Below, one piece after another: positions 19,555 to 28,708 of a DNA stretch of 64,000 bases; the first letter of the stretch is position 1, and each line of letters begins with the position of its first letter. The notes beneath the pieces were generated by a model. It was not told where the DNA came from, did not search any database, and saw only the letters and a program-made list of their open reading frames with translations. The translations under genes and the position numbers were made by a program. Origin of the DNA: Trichomonas vaginalis G3. Its lineage: Eukaryota; Parabasalia; Trichomonadida; Trichomonadidae. Where the stretch lies: NCBI RefSeq assembly GCF_026262505.1, contig NC_067207.1, positions 18,258,082 to 18,322,081 of the forward strand, written 5' to 3'.

Positions 19555-20328
19555 CTATGAACCATCCTCATCTGTTAATTCAATCAAGTATTCTAAGAAA
19601 TTTGGGCAATTTTCTTCGAATAATTGGCTCTCATATGATAAATCTATTAATTCAATTTTGTCATGCATAAAATCATACTTTCCGAATATGCAATAGCATT
19701 TTTCAAGAGCCAACAATAAATCAATTTTAAATCTTAGACTGTTATTATTAAATGATTCAAGTAGTCCTTCCTCCAATAAAAAGTGGTACATTATTTGTTG
19801 ATCGTTCTGTGAAAATTCGAAATTTAAGATACAATAGCAAATTATCTGAACGAAAAAATTTTTCTTGCTAGAATTGTAATCATTATAATTATCAATAATA
19901 TTTGAAAAAAGACCGCTATAAAAGATAAAATCTTGATCGAAATGCGTAAAAACAATGAAAAGTATCTGATTGAAGAATTCTGGAACGCTTTGGTCTAGAC
20001 ACCACCATATGTAACGGTTAAGAGAGAACTGTTGATCTTGCATTATAAAGTCTACTAGTGAAATTTCGTTATTCATTAAAGAATACAATAATGTACCTAT
20101 TTTCTTTTGTTTATTATGTGTTGATTTGTTTTGCCATTGAAAATAACATAGATATGTATCATCGGATTCTAATGCTAAAATTTTAAAGTCGTAATAAATA
20201 ACAATCCGGGTAAAAACAAGGATATTTTCGTCAAATGCATCTATTTTGTCAACAGGAAATGGTATCTTGGAGACACAATCACCAATATCAATATTTTCAA
20301 CATCTTGTTTATAAGATTTGATATTCAT
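19555..20328 (-). CDS. Unknown helical protein
   Basis: This encodes 257 residues from the first ATG of the frame. The frame stays open about 22 codons further upstream without another ATG, so the N-terminus may be incomplete. The sequence is rich in Ile, Leu, Phe, Asn and Asp, with repeated helix-turn-helix spacing. This suggests an all-helical armadillo/HEAT-like solenoid, which is an inference from composition only. It ends in an acidic LTDEDGS. No catalytic motif, signal peptide or membrane segment is seen. It is the only convincing gene inside the repeat-rich block and lies between the foldback element and the right 134-bp array. Confidence 0.6.
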   Translation of the reverse strand: MNIKSYKQDVENIDIGDCVSKIPFPVDKIDAFDENILVFTRIVIYYDFKILALESDDTYLCYFQWQNKSTHNKQKKIGTLLYSLMNNEISLVDFIMQDQQFSLNRYIWWCLDQSVPEFFNQILFIVFTHFDQDFIFYSGLFSNIIDNYNDYNSSKKNFFVQIICYCILNFEFSQNDQQIMYHFLLEEGLLESFNNNSLRFKIDLLLALEKCYCIFGKYDFMHDKIELIDLSYESQLFEENCPNFLEYLIELTDEDGS

Positions 20329-20556
20329 TAAAATTTGATATAAAAAAGTAAATTCATTGCTCAGAAAATTGAGAAAATTGAGAGTAACCGCCAAATAAGA
20401 TTTTTAAAAATAAAGAACTAAGGGTATAGTATATGAGAAGGAAGAATCCAAAATTTTATTTTTAAGGTTTTGCAAGAAATATTTTTATTAATAAACGGTA
20501 GAATAATAATAGGAATATCGATATTAAAAAAGAAATACATGAAATAAATAAAAATT

Positions 20557-20831
20557 TGATTCAACTTTGACAAGAATCACAAATGATTCTTCTCAAAGTT
20601 GCTCAGTGAACAACAAACACTTGTTATTGTTTATAATTCAAGTGAATGTTGTACACAAAGACGACAATTGTCTATCAATTGTTGTCTTTGATTCAACTTT
20701 GACAAGAATCACAAATGATTCTTCTCAAAGTTGCTCAGTGAACAACAAACACTTGTTATTGTTTATAATTCAAGTGAATGTTGTACACAAAGACAACAAT
20801 TGTCTATCAATTGTTGTCTTTGATTCAACTT
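20557..20831 (+). repeat. 134-bp hairpin-rich repeat array, right copy
   Basis: Two units of the 134-base repeat, in inverted orientation relative to 16145-16440. Both hairpins per unit are preserved (CAATTG-centred 14-bp stem and TGATTCT/AGAATCA stem). The array lies just upstream of the unknown gene at 19555-20328. Open frames here arise from the repeat. Confidence 0.85.
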
Positions 20832-22065
20832 TATTAAAAATTTTAATTATATCTTTTAATTTATATTTATTTACGTTCACATTTCTTTTATATCCTTTAT
20901 ATTAATATAAAATTTCGGTTGATCTTCACTCTTTTTCACATTTTTTTTCAATAAGATACCCAATTTTTGTATTTATTCTGATTAATATTTTTCAATGTTA
21001 ATTTTATTGATATCTCAAACTATTTCAACATTTAGTTTTTTAAAAACTCTATTTTTTGTTCTCTCTCTCAATTTTCAAAAGTCATTAATTTTGCATTACT
21101 TTATTTAAAATATAATTAACATTGGATAAAAACATTTATTATAATGCCATTTTGGATCAATCTTATGATATTTCAAATCTTTTAAAATACACTCATTCAT
21201 AACAAATAGTTGCCCTAGACATGTGCGTAACCTCTGTGTACGATATTCCAACACCTTACGACCTGTATGCAAGTTTTTAATTATTGAATAAAAAAACAAC
21301 AACATACCGTACTTCGAGTATAAAACATGTATACCCTAATAAAAACAAAAATTAGGACATATTTGATTTATGATTTCTTTTCACAAATCGAAATTTTGAT
21401 CTCTCAATTTTAAACATTTTTCAAAAAAAAACTTATAAATATATTTCTTATTGTATAATATTGAAAAATAAATCATCATGGATGAATATTACTAGTACTT
21501 CAGAATTATTTATTTTTTCGATCTAAATATAGAAATAATATCTACTCTATATAAAAATAACAATTATTTAATTTTATTGAAATTTTTATTATTTGATTAA
21601 TATATTTTATGTGATATCTTAAATAGCAATAAAAACTACACCACATAGTTATTCTAGGGTACCTTCATCTACTTCTAGAATTATAGGCTCTGGATTCGAA
21701 TCTATGGTGCGCTATTGATAAAGTAAATTTCTCCATAGGCCCCCAAAAAATTGACAACCCAGGAATTAAAGGGTATTTCAATAATCTCTTTGTCTTATCT
21801 CATAAGTTTTGTTATAACGTCTACTATGGACTATTTCCAAACTTTCCCTCTTTCATTGTTTTTTGTACAATGTTTATTTATTGAGATATGAAGCATTTTA
21901 GGAGAGGGAAATTTAAGGTTATCTCATCGTAAACCCTCTATTTGATTGAGATTCTCACCGAATTACTTAATAAATATATGGCCTAATCATTTAAAATTTA
22001 TATCAAATTCAAAGATGTCTTCAATTTTCGCTTTGATTTGATCTATATTTTTTCAAATTAATTGA
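20832..22065. other. Intergenic, no feature seen
   Basis: About 1.2 kb of AT-rich sequence with only short incidental frames. I see no repeat shared with the rest of the window. Confidence 0.45.
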
Positions 22066-22113
22066 TTTATCAAATTTTCCTCATTAATTAAAAATATTTC
22101 AATAGAAATGTAA

Positions 22114-22196
22114 CCGACCATAGCTCAGTTGGAAGAGCATGGGACTGTAGAATTGTGGTTATCCCGGGGTCACTGGTTCAAATCCGGTTGGTCGGA
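22114..22196 (+). tRNA. tRNA-Tyr (GTA), intron-containing
   Basis: Identical to the gene at 12755-12837 on the other strand. All stems are paired, the anticodon is GTA in loop CTGTAGA, and a roughly 10-base intron follows it. A TTTTTT run just after the gene (from about 22201) fits RNA polymerase III termination. Confidence 0.93.
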
Positions 22197-22639
22197 TTAC
22201 TTTTTTATTTTTTTTGATTAATATGTGCAGACCCGTATGAACTGCTCATGAAATTAGCTAAAAAATGTTGATGAATATCAATATATAGTGTATTGGTTTC
22301 TATAATTTATATCTATATGCATTTGATTGTAAATTATTATAAAAACATCCTTGTATATAATGAAATGAACTTATTAAGCGCAGATAATCATGTTTTATTT
22401 GGAATTATATAGATGAAAATCAGATGATGTTTGTCTATAAGGTATTATAAAAGAAAGATTTGAAAACAATTTTCAAGATTCTTACTTAATGAAGGATTTA
22501 CATTTAAGATCAATGTATATAGCTTCAATAGCTGGATATGATGTCATAATTCGTCTGCTGTAATATAATTTTTTACCAAAAATTTTGAAAAAGTACTTAT
22601 TTATTATTATAAAAGCTAATAAAGGCTAAAAAATGTAAA

Positions 22640-22723
22640 CCGACCATAGCTCAGTTGGTTAGAGCATTGGACTGTAGAATTGTGGTTATCCCGGAGTCAT
22701 TGGTTCAAATCCGGCTGGTCGGA
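22640..22723 (+). tRNA. tRNA-Tyr (GTA), intron-containing, diverged copy
   Basis: Identical to the copy at 12228-12311. It carries one extra D-loop base and the same two stem mismatches. The A and B boxes are intact and a T run follows. Because both arms share these mismatches, they arose before the inverted duplication. Confidence 0.8.
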
Positions 22724-22742
22724 TTACTTTTTTCCCGATTGA

Positions 22743-22870
22743 TTAAGGGTGCGCTTACCACTTTCTGACATTCTCTCAAATTTCTTGTTTAAGGTTTTAT
22801 TTTCTATACCTCTTCACGCCTGTATATCTCTTTTTGAAAGAGTGTCAGAAAGTGGTAAGTGCATCCTTAA
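22743..22870. mobile_element. 128-bp TTAA-flanked foldback (MITE-like)
   Basis: Two 38-base arms (22743-22780 and 22833-22870) are inverted copies with about 34 of 38 positions matching, and both ends read TTAAGG or CCTTAA. The ends could be short terminal repeats next to a TTAA target site. The inner 52 bases are unrelated AT-rich sequence. A similar end (TTAAGGATGTGCTTA) appears alone at 33900-33914. The superfamily is not certain. Confidence 0.65.
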
Positions 22871-23272
22871 GCTCTTAACAGTCCATTTAGAATGTTGTAG
22901 ACATTCATCGAAATTAAATATAGTTTATGACCCTTTCCATATTATCCTATGAATCTCTCGACTTGAGATATGGATACTCTAAATTGGAATATAGGTTTGT
23001 ACTTAAAACATGAATAAAATGCATTGATTTTTCCCAACAGAACTTCTATCTATTTTCTCAACAGTCAAAGATGAAAGAAGCTTCTTTCATGCTATTTGTT
23101 AAGTTGAGACAATTGATCATCACATCATTAACTTACCTAGCAGAGGTCCGATTAATGATTCATGGTTGGAATGTTGCCATTAGACATATCAACATTTTTG
23201 ATTATTGTATAAATTCACTTGAGTTTATTAAATTTTTTTTTAAATTTTATTTGCAAACAAAAACACAATATT
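22871..23272. other. Intergenic, no feature seen
   Basis: About 400 bases between the foldback element and the 3' end of the coiled-coil gene. I see only short incidental frames. Confidence 0.45.
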
Positions 23273-24334
23273 TTAATTTGATGCATAGTTAGCTCTCTTG
23301 CGTGGAGTTCTTGGAGTTGATGGCTTTGATATTGCACCACGTTTAGGAATTATGATACTTGATGATTTGTTCTTGAAGAACATATTTCTTCTTGGGACAC
23401 GAGCTGTTTGTGGAGCTCTTGGTATTCGTGGGGAATCATCTAATGGCTCATTTACGAGTTTATCTAACTTTTCTTGGAGATGATCAATTGATCTTTGTGC
23501 ACGAAGCAATTCACGGTCTCTATATCTGTTCATCTTAATAAGATCTCTATCTAATTGCTCAATACGTAGTTGGTATTTTTGATCTAAACTCTTTTCGAGT
23601 TCATCTCTTTCAATATGAAAAACAGCTTTCCATTCTTCTCTATTTTGTGCCTTTTCTTGCTCAATCATCTCTTCAAGCATCTGTTTCAGCCTACTTGCTT
23701 CTTTAAGATTGCCAGATTTACCTGTAACGTAAATTGTGTGACGAAGTTCAACAATCTTAGGTGAAAGCTTTTTGAATGATGGTGGTGGATCACCATTGAA
23801 TGTACTATCGAGATCTGCAAGTTCTTTCTCGTTTTCTTTCTGTAATGTTTCTAATTCTTTTATTTTGTTCTTCTCGGCATTTGAAATGACTTGATCCCAT
23901 CTAAGTTTTAGTTGATCGTAGTCATTTTGCGCCGCTGTTAATTTCTGCTCGAGATCGTTATATTTCAAAGAAATTGATGCTTCTTCTTTCATCGAACCAA
24001 CTTTAGCAAGGACTGCTCTAGCAGCAGCATCGCATTGTTTTGCAACATCCATCATTCCAATTGTCATAGCTTGATATCTTTTGTTATGGATAATTGCAAC
24101 AATTGGTTTTGAGTTCTGAATTGTAATCCCTTCGATATCGAGAGTATTGATTGCCTTGTTAGCTAATTCCTCAGGTGATTGCGGTGAAGGAGGATTGATA
24201 ATTTCATCCATTCCTTTTTCTTCTGGCGCAGTTTCGATCATTGCTGGCCTATTTTTCTCAATTTTAACAGATGAATTATGGCCTCGAGGGGCAATTCTCA
24301 CACGTGGAGATTGCGGTTGAGAAACTTCAGTCAT
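23273..24334 (-). CDS. Coiled-coil protein with Pro/Ser-rich ends
   Basis: This encodes 353 residues. Residues 1-60 are Pro/Ser-rich and disordered. About 57-100 (EELANKAINTLDIEGITIQN and on) form a compact conserved-looking region. About 125-320 are a coiled coil of alternating Glu, Lys, Leu and Gln. The tail (about 325-353) is basic and Pro/Ser/Thr-rich with several SPR/TPR-type sites, possibly phosphorylation or microtubule-binding sites. I recognise no named family; a cytoskeletal role is only a guess. The start is the first ATG, and no good TCA-type initiator is visible next to it. Confidence 0.75.
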   Translation of the reverse strand: MTEVSQPQSPRVRIAPRGHNSSVKIEKNRPAMIETAPEEKGMDEIINPPSPQSPEELANKAINTLDIEGITIQNSKPIVAIIHNKRYQAMTIGMMDVAKQCDAAARAVLAKVGSMKEEASISLKYNDLEQKLTAAQNDYDQLKLRWDQVISNAEKNKIKELETLQKENEKELADLDSTFNGDPPPSFKKLSPKIVELRHTIYVTGKSGNLKEASRLKQMLEEMIEQEKAQNREEWKAVFHIERDELEKSLDQKYQLRIEQLDRDLIKMNRYRDRELLRAQRSIDHLQEKLDKLVNEPLDDSPRIPRAPQTARVPRRNMFFKNKSSSIIIPKRGAISKPSTPRTPRKRANYASN

Positions 24335-25242
24335 CTGTTGTAAAATCTGTTACAAACACAAAAAAGTGACACCTGTCAGATACTATTACGACACCCAATT
24401 TTTATTTATCAGTTACATCGGATTGCATAAACGAACGATTTGAATCCAAATTAGTTAAAGTGAGATTTAAACAAACCCGATGTTTTAGCATTCATTTCTT
24501 TTTCTGTATATTTTTTGAAAGTTTATTGTCGACTAGAAAAGAATGTTTAGAGACTTCTCATCTATAACATGCCCGTGGAAATACATTTGCTATAGTTAAA
24601 CTACTTTTAGTTAATGATTTTCGGATAATATTGATTCTATACAAAAGACATCGTCTGAATACTGTTAATATATCAAAGGAAAATAAAGTGTGATGATAAA
24701 ACATTTATAAATCAGAAATATTATCAGGTTTAGGGCGAATATCGAATATTCAAAGTTGAAAGAGGAAATCCAAAATCTTGAAGTGCGGTAACAAATGAGA
24801 TTATGGATAAGAATCTGGATCCTAAAGAATTCAATAAAATTATTTTCCAATTTCTTATTGCTCAAAAAAATTTATGCCCATTCAAACATTTATTCAACAA
24901 AATATAAAGTAAAGTTATTAATTAACCAAAATAAAGAATATATATGTCGAATTTCAAAGCTGTTGTTTCTGAAAGTTGTGAAAGATTAAATATTTACAAA
25001 AATAATTATAAATTTGTAACTGTGGCAATAATATGAACTCATCTTTCTGAAAATGTTTGATTTTAGGTTTTCAATAGTTCGGAATATTCAATTAGCTTTA
25101 CAATTTGAAATTTCATTCAATACTATCATCGAATATAAACGATGACATCCGAAAATATTTTTTTTAATAATTACTATTAAAATAAATACTATTAGAAATA
25201 ATTAATGAATAACAAAAATTTAAAATGATTGTAAATTTTGCA

Positions 25243-25321
25243 AGTCTCATCACACTTTTCAATATAAGCTCCATTTTTAAACAGTTTTTAAAAATCGAGC
25301 ATTGAAAAGTGTGATGAGACT
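25243..25321. other. 21-bp perfect inverted repeat
   Basis: AGTCTCATCACACTTTTCAA and its complement form arms at 25243-25263 and 25301-25321, with no mismatch and a 37-base loop. It could be a small RNA hairpin, a regulatory operator or a MITE remnant. It lies about 440 bases upstream of the kinase gene. Confidence 0.75.
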
Positions 25322-25746
25322 TTCAGTTTCTTTCAAAATCTATTCATCGAAAAATAACAAAAATCATATACATCACAAATCATACAGAATCTCAATAAAA
25401 ATCATATCAATACATTATATTTTTGTGAAGTTCAAACAAAACAAACTTTCCGATAACAAAATTCAATTTTTCTAACTTTAATAATGCTAATAATATATTA
25501 TATTGTCATAAGGATGTAAATATATCTCTGATTCAATTTTTTACTTCCAGACCAACTACGATAATTTATGGAAATACTCCCAAAATAGAGAATATCAGTA
25601 AGCGAATAACATGCAAATTAAACAAAATTTCAATGTGAATTGAAACCAATTCTGGGACAAATATCGAACATATATTATCCAACATGGTACATTCGAAATA
25701 TATAGTTTAAAATTCATAACAGGCGTCTGTCAATTTTCGATACCAT

Positions 25747-25751
25747 TCATC
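25747..25751 (+). promoter_or_regulatory. Initiator-like motif of the intact kinase gene
   Basis: TCATC with its A 13 bases before the ATG at 25762. This agrees with the trichomonad initiator pattern and spacing. Confidence 0.45.
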
Positions 25752-25761
25752 AAAATCAAAT

Positions 25762-26703
25762 ATGGATCAAAAAGAAGTTGAATTTTTCCAAAACAACGGG
25801 ATTGTATGCCAAAATCTAATTGCAAAAGGTGCATATGGAACTGTTTACTTAGTTTACTCCACTCAATATGGAAGTAATTTTGCATTAAAACGAATTCCCG
25901 AAAAATTGTTTTCAGCATCAGAAATTGATTGCTTAATTGCACTCGATGATCAAAAAATCGTTAGTCTATATAAATACTTTAAATTCGATGGCTACGTTTA
26001 TCTACTTATGGAACATTGTCAAAATGATCTTGAAAAACTATTACGATATAGCAAAATGCTCAGTAACAAAGAGTTACAGAAATATGTTTACGATGTAATC
26101 CTATGTGTTAAAGCATGCCACGACAGAAAAATTGCTCATTGTGATATCAAACCAAGCAACTTTTTAATAGACAAGTATGGTCGCGTCAAGATTACAGATT
26201 TCGGACTATCCAAGATATATTCAGAAAATCCGACAAGTTCGGAATTTAAGGGCACAAAATTGTTTATGGCTCCGGAAATCTTCAAAAAAGCCTCATATAA
26301 CCCAATGGCTGCAGATATTTGGTCTCTCGGTGTTACTTTGTTCTATATTGCTACGAATACATATCCATTCTTCTCAAATGACCAAAATAAACTTATCGAA
26401 AAGATAGAATCAGGTGAGTTCCCATCAGAAATTATAGATAGCAGACATTTAAGGGATTTGATTACAAAATGTATTACTGTAGATCCAAATGAGCGTCCAA
26501 CAGTTTCACAGTTATTGGAATTACCATATTTCAATAATTTACGAAATATTGGAGGTGAAAAACTCCCTCTGATAAGAAAAGATCCAATAATGGAAAGTAA
26601 TCTCGTAACACCCCAAACAGCTCTTGGTTATAGAAGACTCTCTCAACCACGAATTATGCCGAAATATATACCTGCACGTCTTAATGATATGCCAAAACCA
26701 TAA
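25762..26703 (+). CDS. Serine/threonine protein kinase
   Basis: This encodes 313 residues with a complete kinase domain (about 17-270). Visible landmarks are the glycine loop AKGAYGTVY (21-29), ATP-binding Lys43 in FALKRI, the catalytic loop HCDIKPSNFL with Asp128, DFGLS with Asp146, an activation segment ending in APE (MAPEIF), and the DIWSLGVTLFY helix. HCD replaces HRD, so the arginine-dependent activation switch may differ. The C-terminal 45 residues are basic and disordered. The family is CAMK-like or AMPK-like by general look; no closer assignment is safe. It is a paralogue of the pseudogene at 3273-4116. It converges on the GH3 gene downstream. Confidence 0.92.
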   Translation: MDQKEVEFFQNNGIVCQNLIAKGAYGTVYLVYSTQYGSNFALKRIPEKLFSASEIDCLIALDDQKIVSLYKYFKFDGYVYLLMEHCQNDLEKLLRYSKMLSNKELQKYVYDVILCVKACHDRKIAHCDIKPSNFLIDKYGRVKITDFGLSKIYSENPTSSEFKGTKLFMAPEIFKKASYNPMAADIWSLGVTLFYIATNTYPFFSNDQNKLIEKIESGEFPSEIIDSRHLRDLITKCITVDPNERPTVSQLLELPYFNNLRNIGGEKLPLIRKDPIMESNLVTPQTALGYRRLSQPRIMPKYIPARLNDMPKP

Positions 26704-27007
26704 TTTTTTTGTTATTGTAAATTGTTTATATAGTTTTTATGTTTATGAATCAATTTTTAAAGGAATATATTTACTTCAGACATGAGTACTTATTATTGAA
26801 TTGAACTTACATATTAAGATAGTTAAAATCTGTTTTAATCTAGCAGGACGCACAAATTTTGACCTTCCATGATCTATTTCGGCTCAAAATTTCAGCCTTG
26901 ATTTTATTATTTGACATTTGTAAATGATTAGTAAACAATCATAGAGAAATAATCTATAGATAGAAATTTTTACAATAATATTAATAACAATATAATAAGA
27001 AATTAAA
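26704..27007. other. Short convergent intergenic spacer
   Basis: About 300 bases between two convergent genes (kinase and GH3), AT-rich, with nothing notable beyond possible polyadenylation sequence. Confidence 0.45.
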
Positions 27008-28708
27008 TTACAAATTATTTGGAACATTGAAAGGTATTGATGCGTTAATTTTATTAGCACCAATTATGACATTGACAGATGCAGACAGACTGAGAGGAGA
27101 ATATTCATAACCAATGATTTTTGAATGAATAAATTTGAAATCCAAGAATTCATATGGATCAGAGAGTGAAACTAAGATAACATTATTGTTGACATTGTAG
27201 TACTCTTTGATTACTTGGATTTGCTCTTTATTCCACCTTGATTTGTAAGGAACAAAAATTGTTGTCTTGTTTTCTTTCGCCAAAATGTTTATTTGGTCTT
27301 TATCATTTTGACTGACTTTCTTGTCGAAAACATATTTCTTCAAATTTATAATTTTTGATAATCGCGTACAAAAGCTTTCCTTTATGTATTCTTCAAGCAT
27401 ATACTCTTTTGACAAGTTTGACTCTATGCAAATATACGATTGTGAATTATTTAGTGGAATTAATTTTTGATTTTCGTCATTGAAGTACGTAATTCCATTT
27501 TCACTAATATTACGGGCTATTTCGTAATTATGTTGGTAATCTACTGCATGATCAACCTTTTCCAAGCTCAATTTAAGCTTAATAATTCTTTTGAGAGATT
27601 CTTCAACTCTTTTCATAGGAAGAAGACCTTTTTCAACACATTCCATCAAATAATCAATAGTATAATATTGAAATGGCTCAAATACCTTTCCACAGCTGCA
27701 AATTAAGTCGGCACCAGCTAAAATAGCTTCTAAAATGGTTTCATTGTATTTCTCTTGCTTAATTGCTTTCATAACCATGCTATCTGTTATTGTAACTCCT
27801 TCATATCCAAGTTCATTTCTCAAATAATTTATACATTTTGAACTTGTGCTGCAAGGCATCGTTTCATCAAGTGGGGTGATTAAATGACCCAACATAATCA
27901 TGTCCACACCATAATTGATCGATGCTTTGAAGGGTGGAAGGTCAATTTCCTTCAAACTTTCAAAAGTTCTGTTAATTCTTGGTAATTCATAGTGTGAATC
28001 CTGAGATGTTTCTCCATGACCTGGAAAATGCTTTGAGCAACACAATACTCCTGCCTTTTTATGACCTTTTATGTAGTTTTGGACGTATTTACTGACCACA
28101 TTCGGATTATCACCAAATGACCTATCACCAACAATAGGATTATGTATGTTACTGTTAACATCACTAACAGGAGCAAAGTTCAAGTTAATTCCAACATCAT
28201 TTAACTCTAGAGCTTGGAGATATGAAGATTTATAGGCATTTTCAAGGTTATTAGTAGCTGCTATTGTCATAGAAGAAGGGAATACAGTTGAATTCCTGAA
28301 CATTCGAATGTTACTTCCACTTTCTTGATCAATCGAAATTAATGAAGGAAGATTATATTGGTTATATGAATAATTTTGTATTGTTGCGGTGAGATTTCTA
28401 ATTTGCTCTTGATTTCGTAAGTTCCTTCCCATTAAAATAAAATTTCCAACTCCTCGATTTTGAATAAATTGTAAATCATCTTGCGATAGTATTTCGCTCG
28501 GAATATCAATAACAAAGAGTTGACCAATCTTCTGACGTAATGTCATTTTCTTGATTATATTTAAGATTTTCTTTTCAGGATTGAGATTTTGATCTGAAAT
28601 CGTAACGAATGCCAATATTGCGAATAGAGACAAGGTAACAAAAGCAATTGAAAATGATATAGCCGCTTTTAACCTAGAACGAAAAAACATTTTGTTGCGC
28701 GGAATCAT
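27008..28708 (-). CDS. Membrane-anchored GH3 beta-N-acetylhexosaminidase (NagZ-like)
   Basis: This encodes 566 residues. Residues about 15-38 are a hydrophobic segment after basic residues, giving a signal anchor that puts the enzyme outside the cytoplasm or in a lysosome-like compartment. The catalytic barrel follows. KHFPGHGETSQDSH (about 225-238) is the NagZ-type loop whose Asp-His pair acts as acid/base. ITDSM (Asp about 309) carries the nucleophile, and SIDQESG and GDRSFG are further family motifs. The C-terminal part (about 400-566) is a GH3 C-terminal-type domain. Known members remove terminal N-acetylglucosamine, bacterial NagZ doing so from cell-wall muropeptides. A role in digesting bacteria is therefore plausible. 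Bacterial origin by transfer is likely but unproven here. Several N-glycosylation sequons are present. Confidence 0.88.
   Translation of the reverse strand: MIPRNKMFFRSRLKAAISFSIAFVTLSLFAILAFVTISDQNLNPEKKILNIIKKMTLRQKIGQLFVIDIPSEILSQDDLQFIQNRGVGNFILMGRNLRNQEQIRNLTATIQNYSYNQYNLPSLISIDQESGSNIRMFRNSTVFPSSMTIAATNNLENAYKSSYLQALELNDVGINLNFAPVSDVNSNIHNPIVGDRSFGDNPNVVSKYVQNYIKGHKKAGVLCCSKHFPGHGETSQDSHYELPRINRTFESLKEIDLPPFKASINYGVDMIMLGHLITPLDETMPCSTSSKCINYLRNELGYEGVTITDSMVMKAIKQEKYNETILEAILAGADLICSCGKVFEPFQYYTIDYLMECVEKGLLPMKRVEESLKRIIKLKLSLEKVDHAVDYQHNYEIARNISENGITYFNDENQKLIPLNNSQSYICIESNLSKEYMLEEYIKESFCTRLSKIINLKKYVFDKKVSQNDKDQINILAKENKTTIFVPYKSRWNKEQIQVIKEYYNVNNNVILVSLSDPYEFLDFKFIHSKIIGYEYSPLSLSASVNVIIGANKINASIPFNVPNNL

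Larger units (their letters stand above)
22066..22746. repeat. Right inverted arm carrying two tRNA-Tyr genes
   Basis: Reverse complement of 12204-12882. The outer end coincides, within a few bases, with the start of the 128-bp TTAA foldback element at 22743, which may have defined the breakpoint. Confidence 0.9.
24335..25761. other. Intergenic between divergent genes
   Basis: About 1.4 kb with no gene. It holds a strong 21-bp hairpin (25243-25321) and an initiator-like TCATC (25747-25751) whose A lies 13 bases before the kinase ATG. Confidence 0.5.

Noticed and set aside
20567-20905. 112-residue frame with two identical halves
   Set aside because: It runs through the 134-bp hairpin repeat array, and the same frame occurs inverted at 16141-16329. 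Not a gene.
21105-21305. 66-residue minus-strand frame
   Set aside because: No supporting signal; probably chance.
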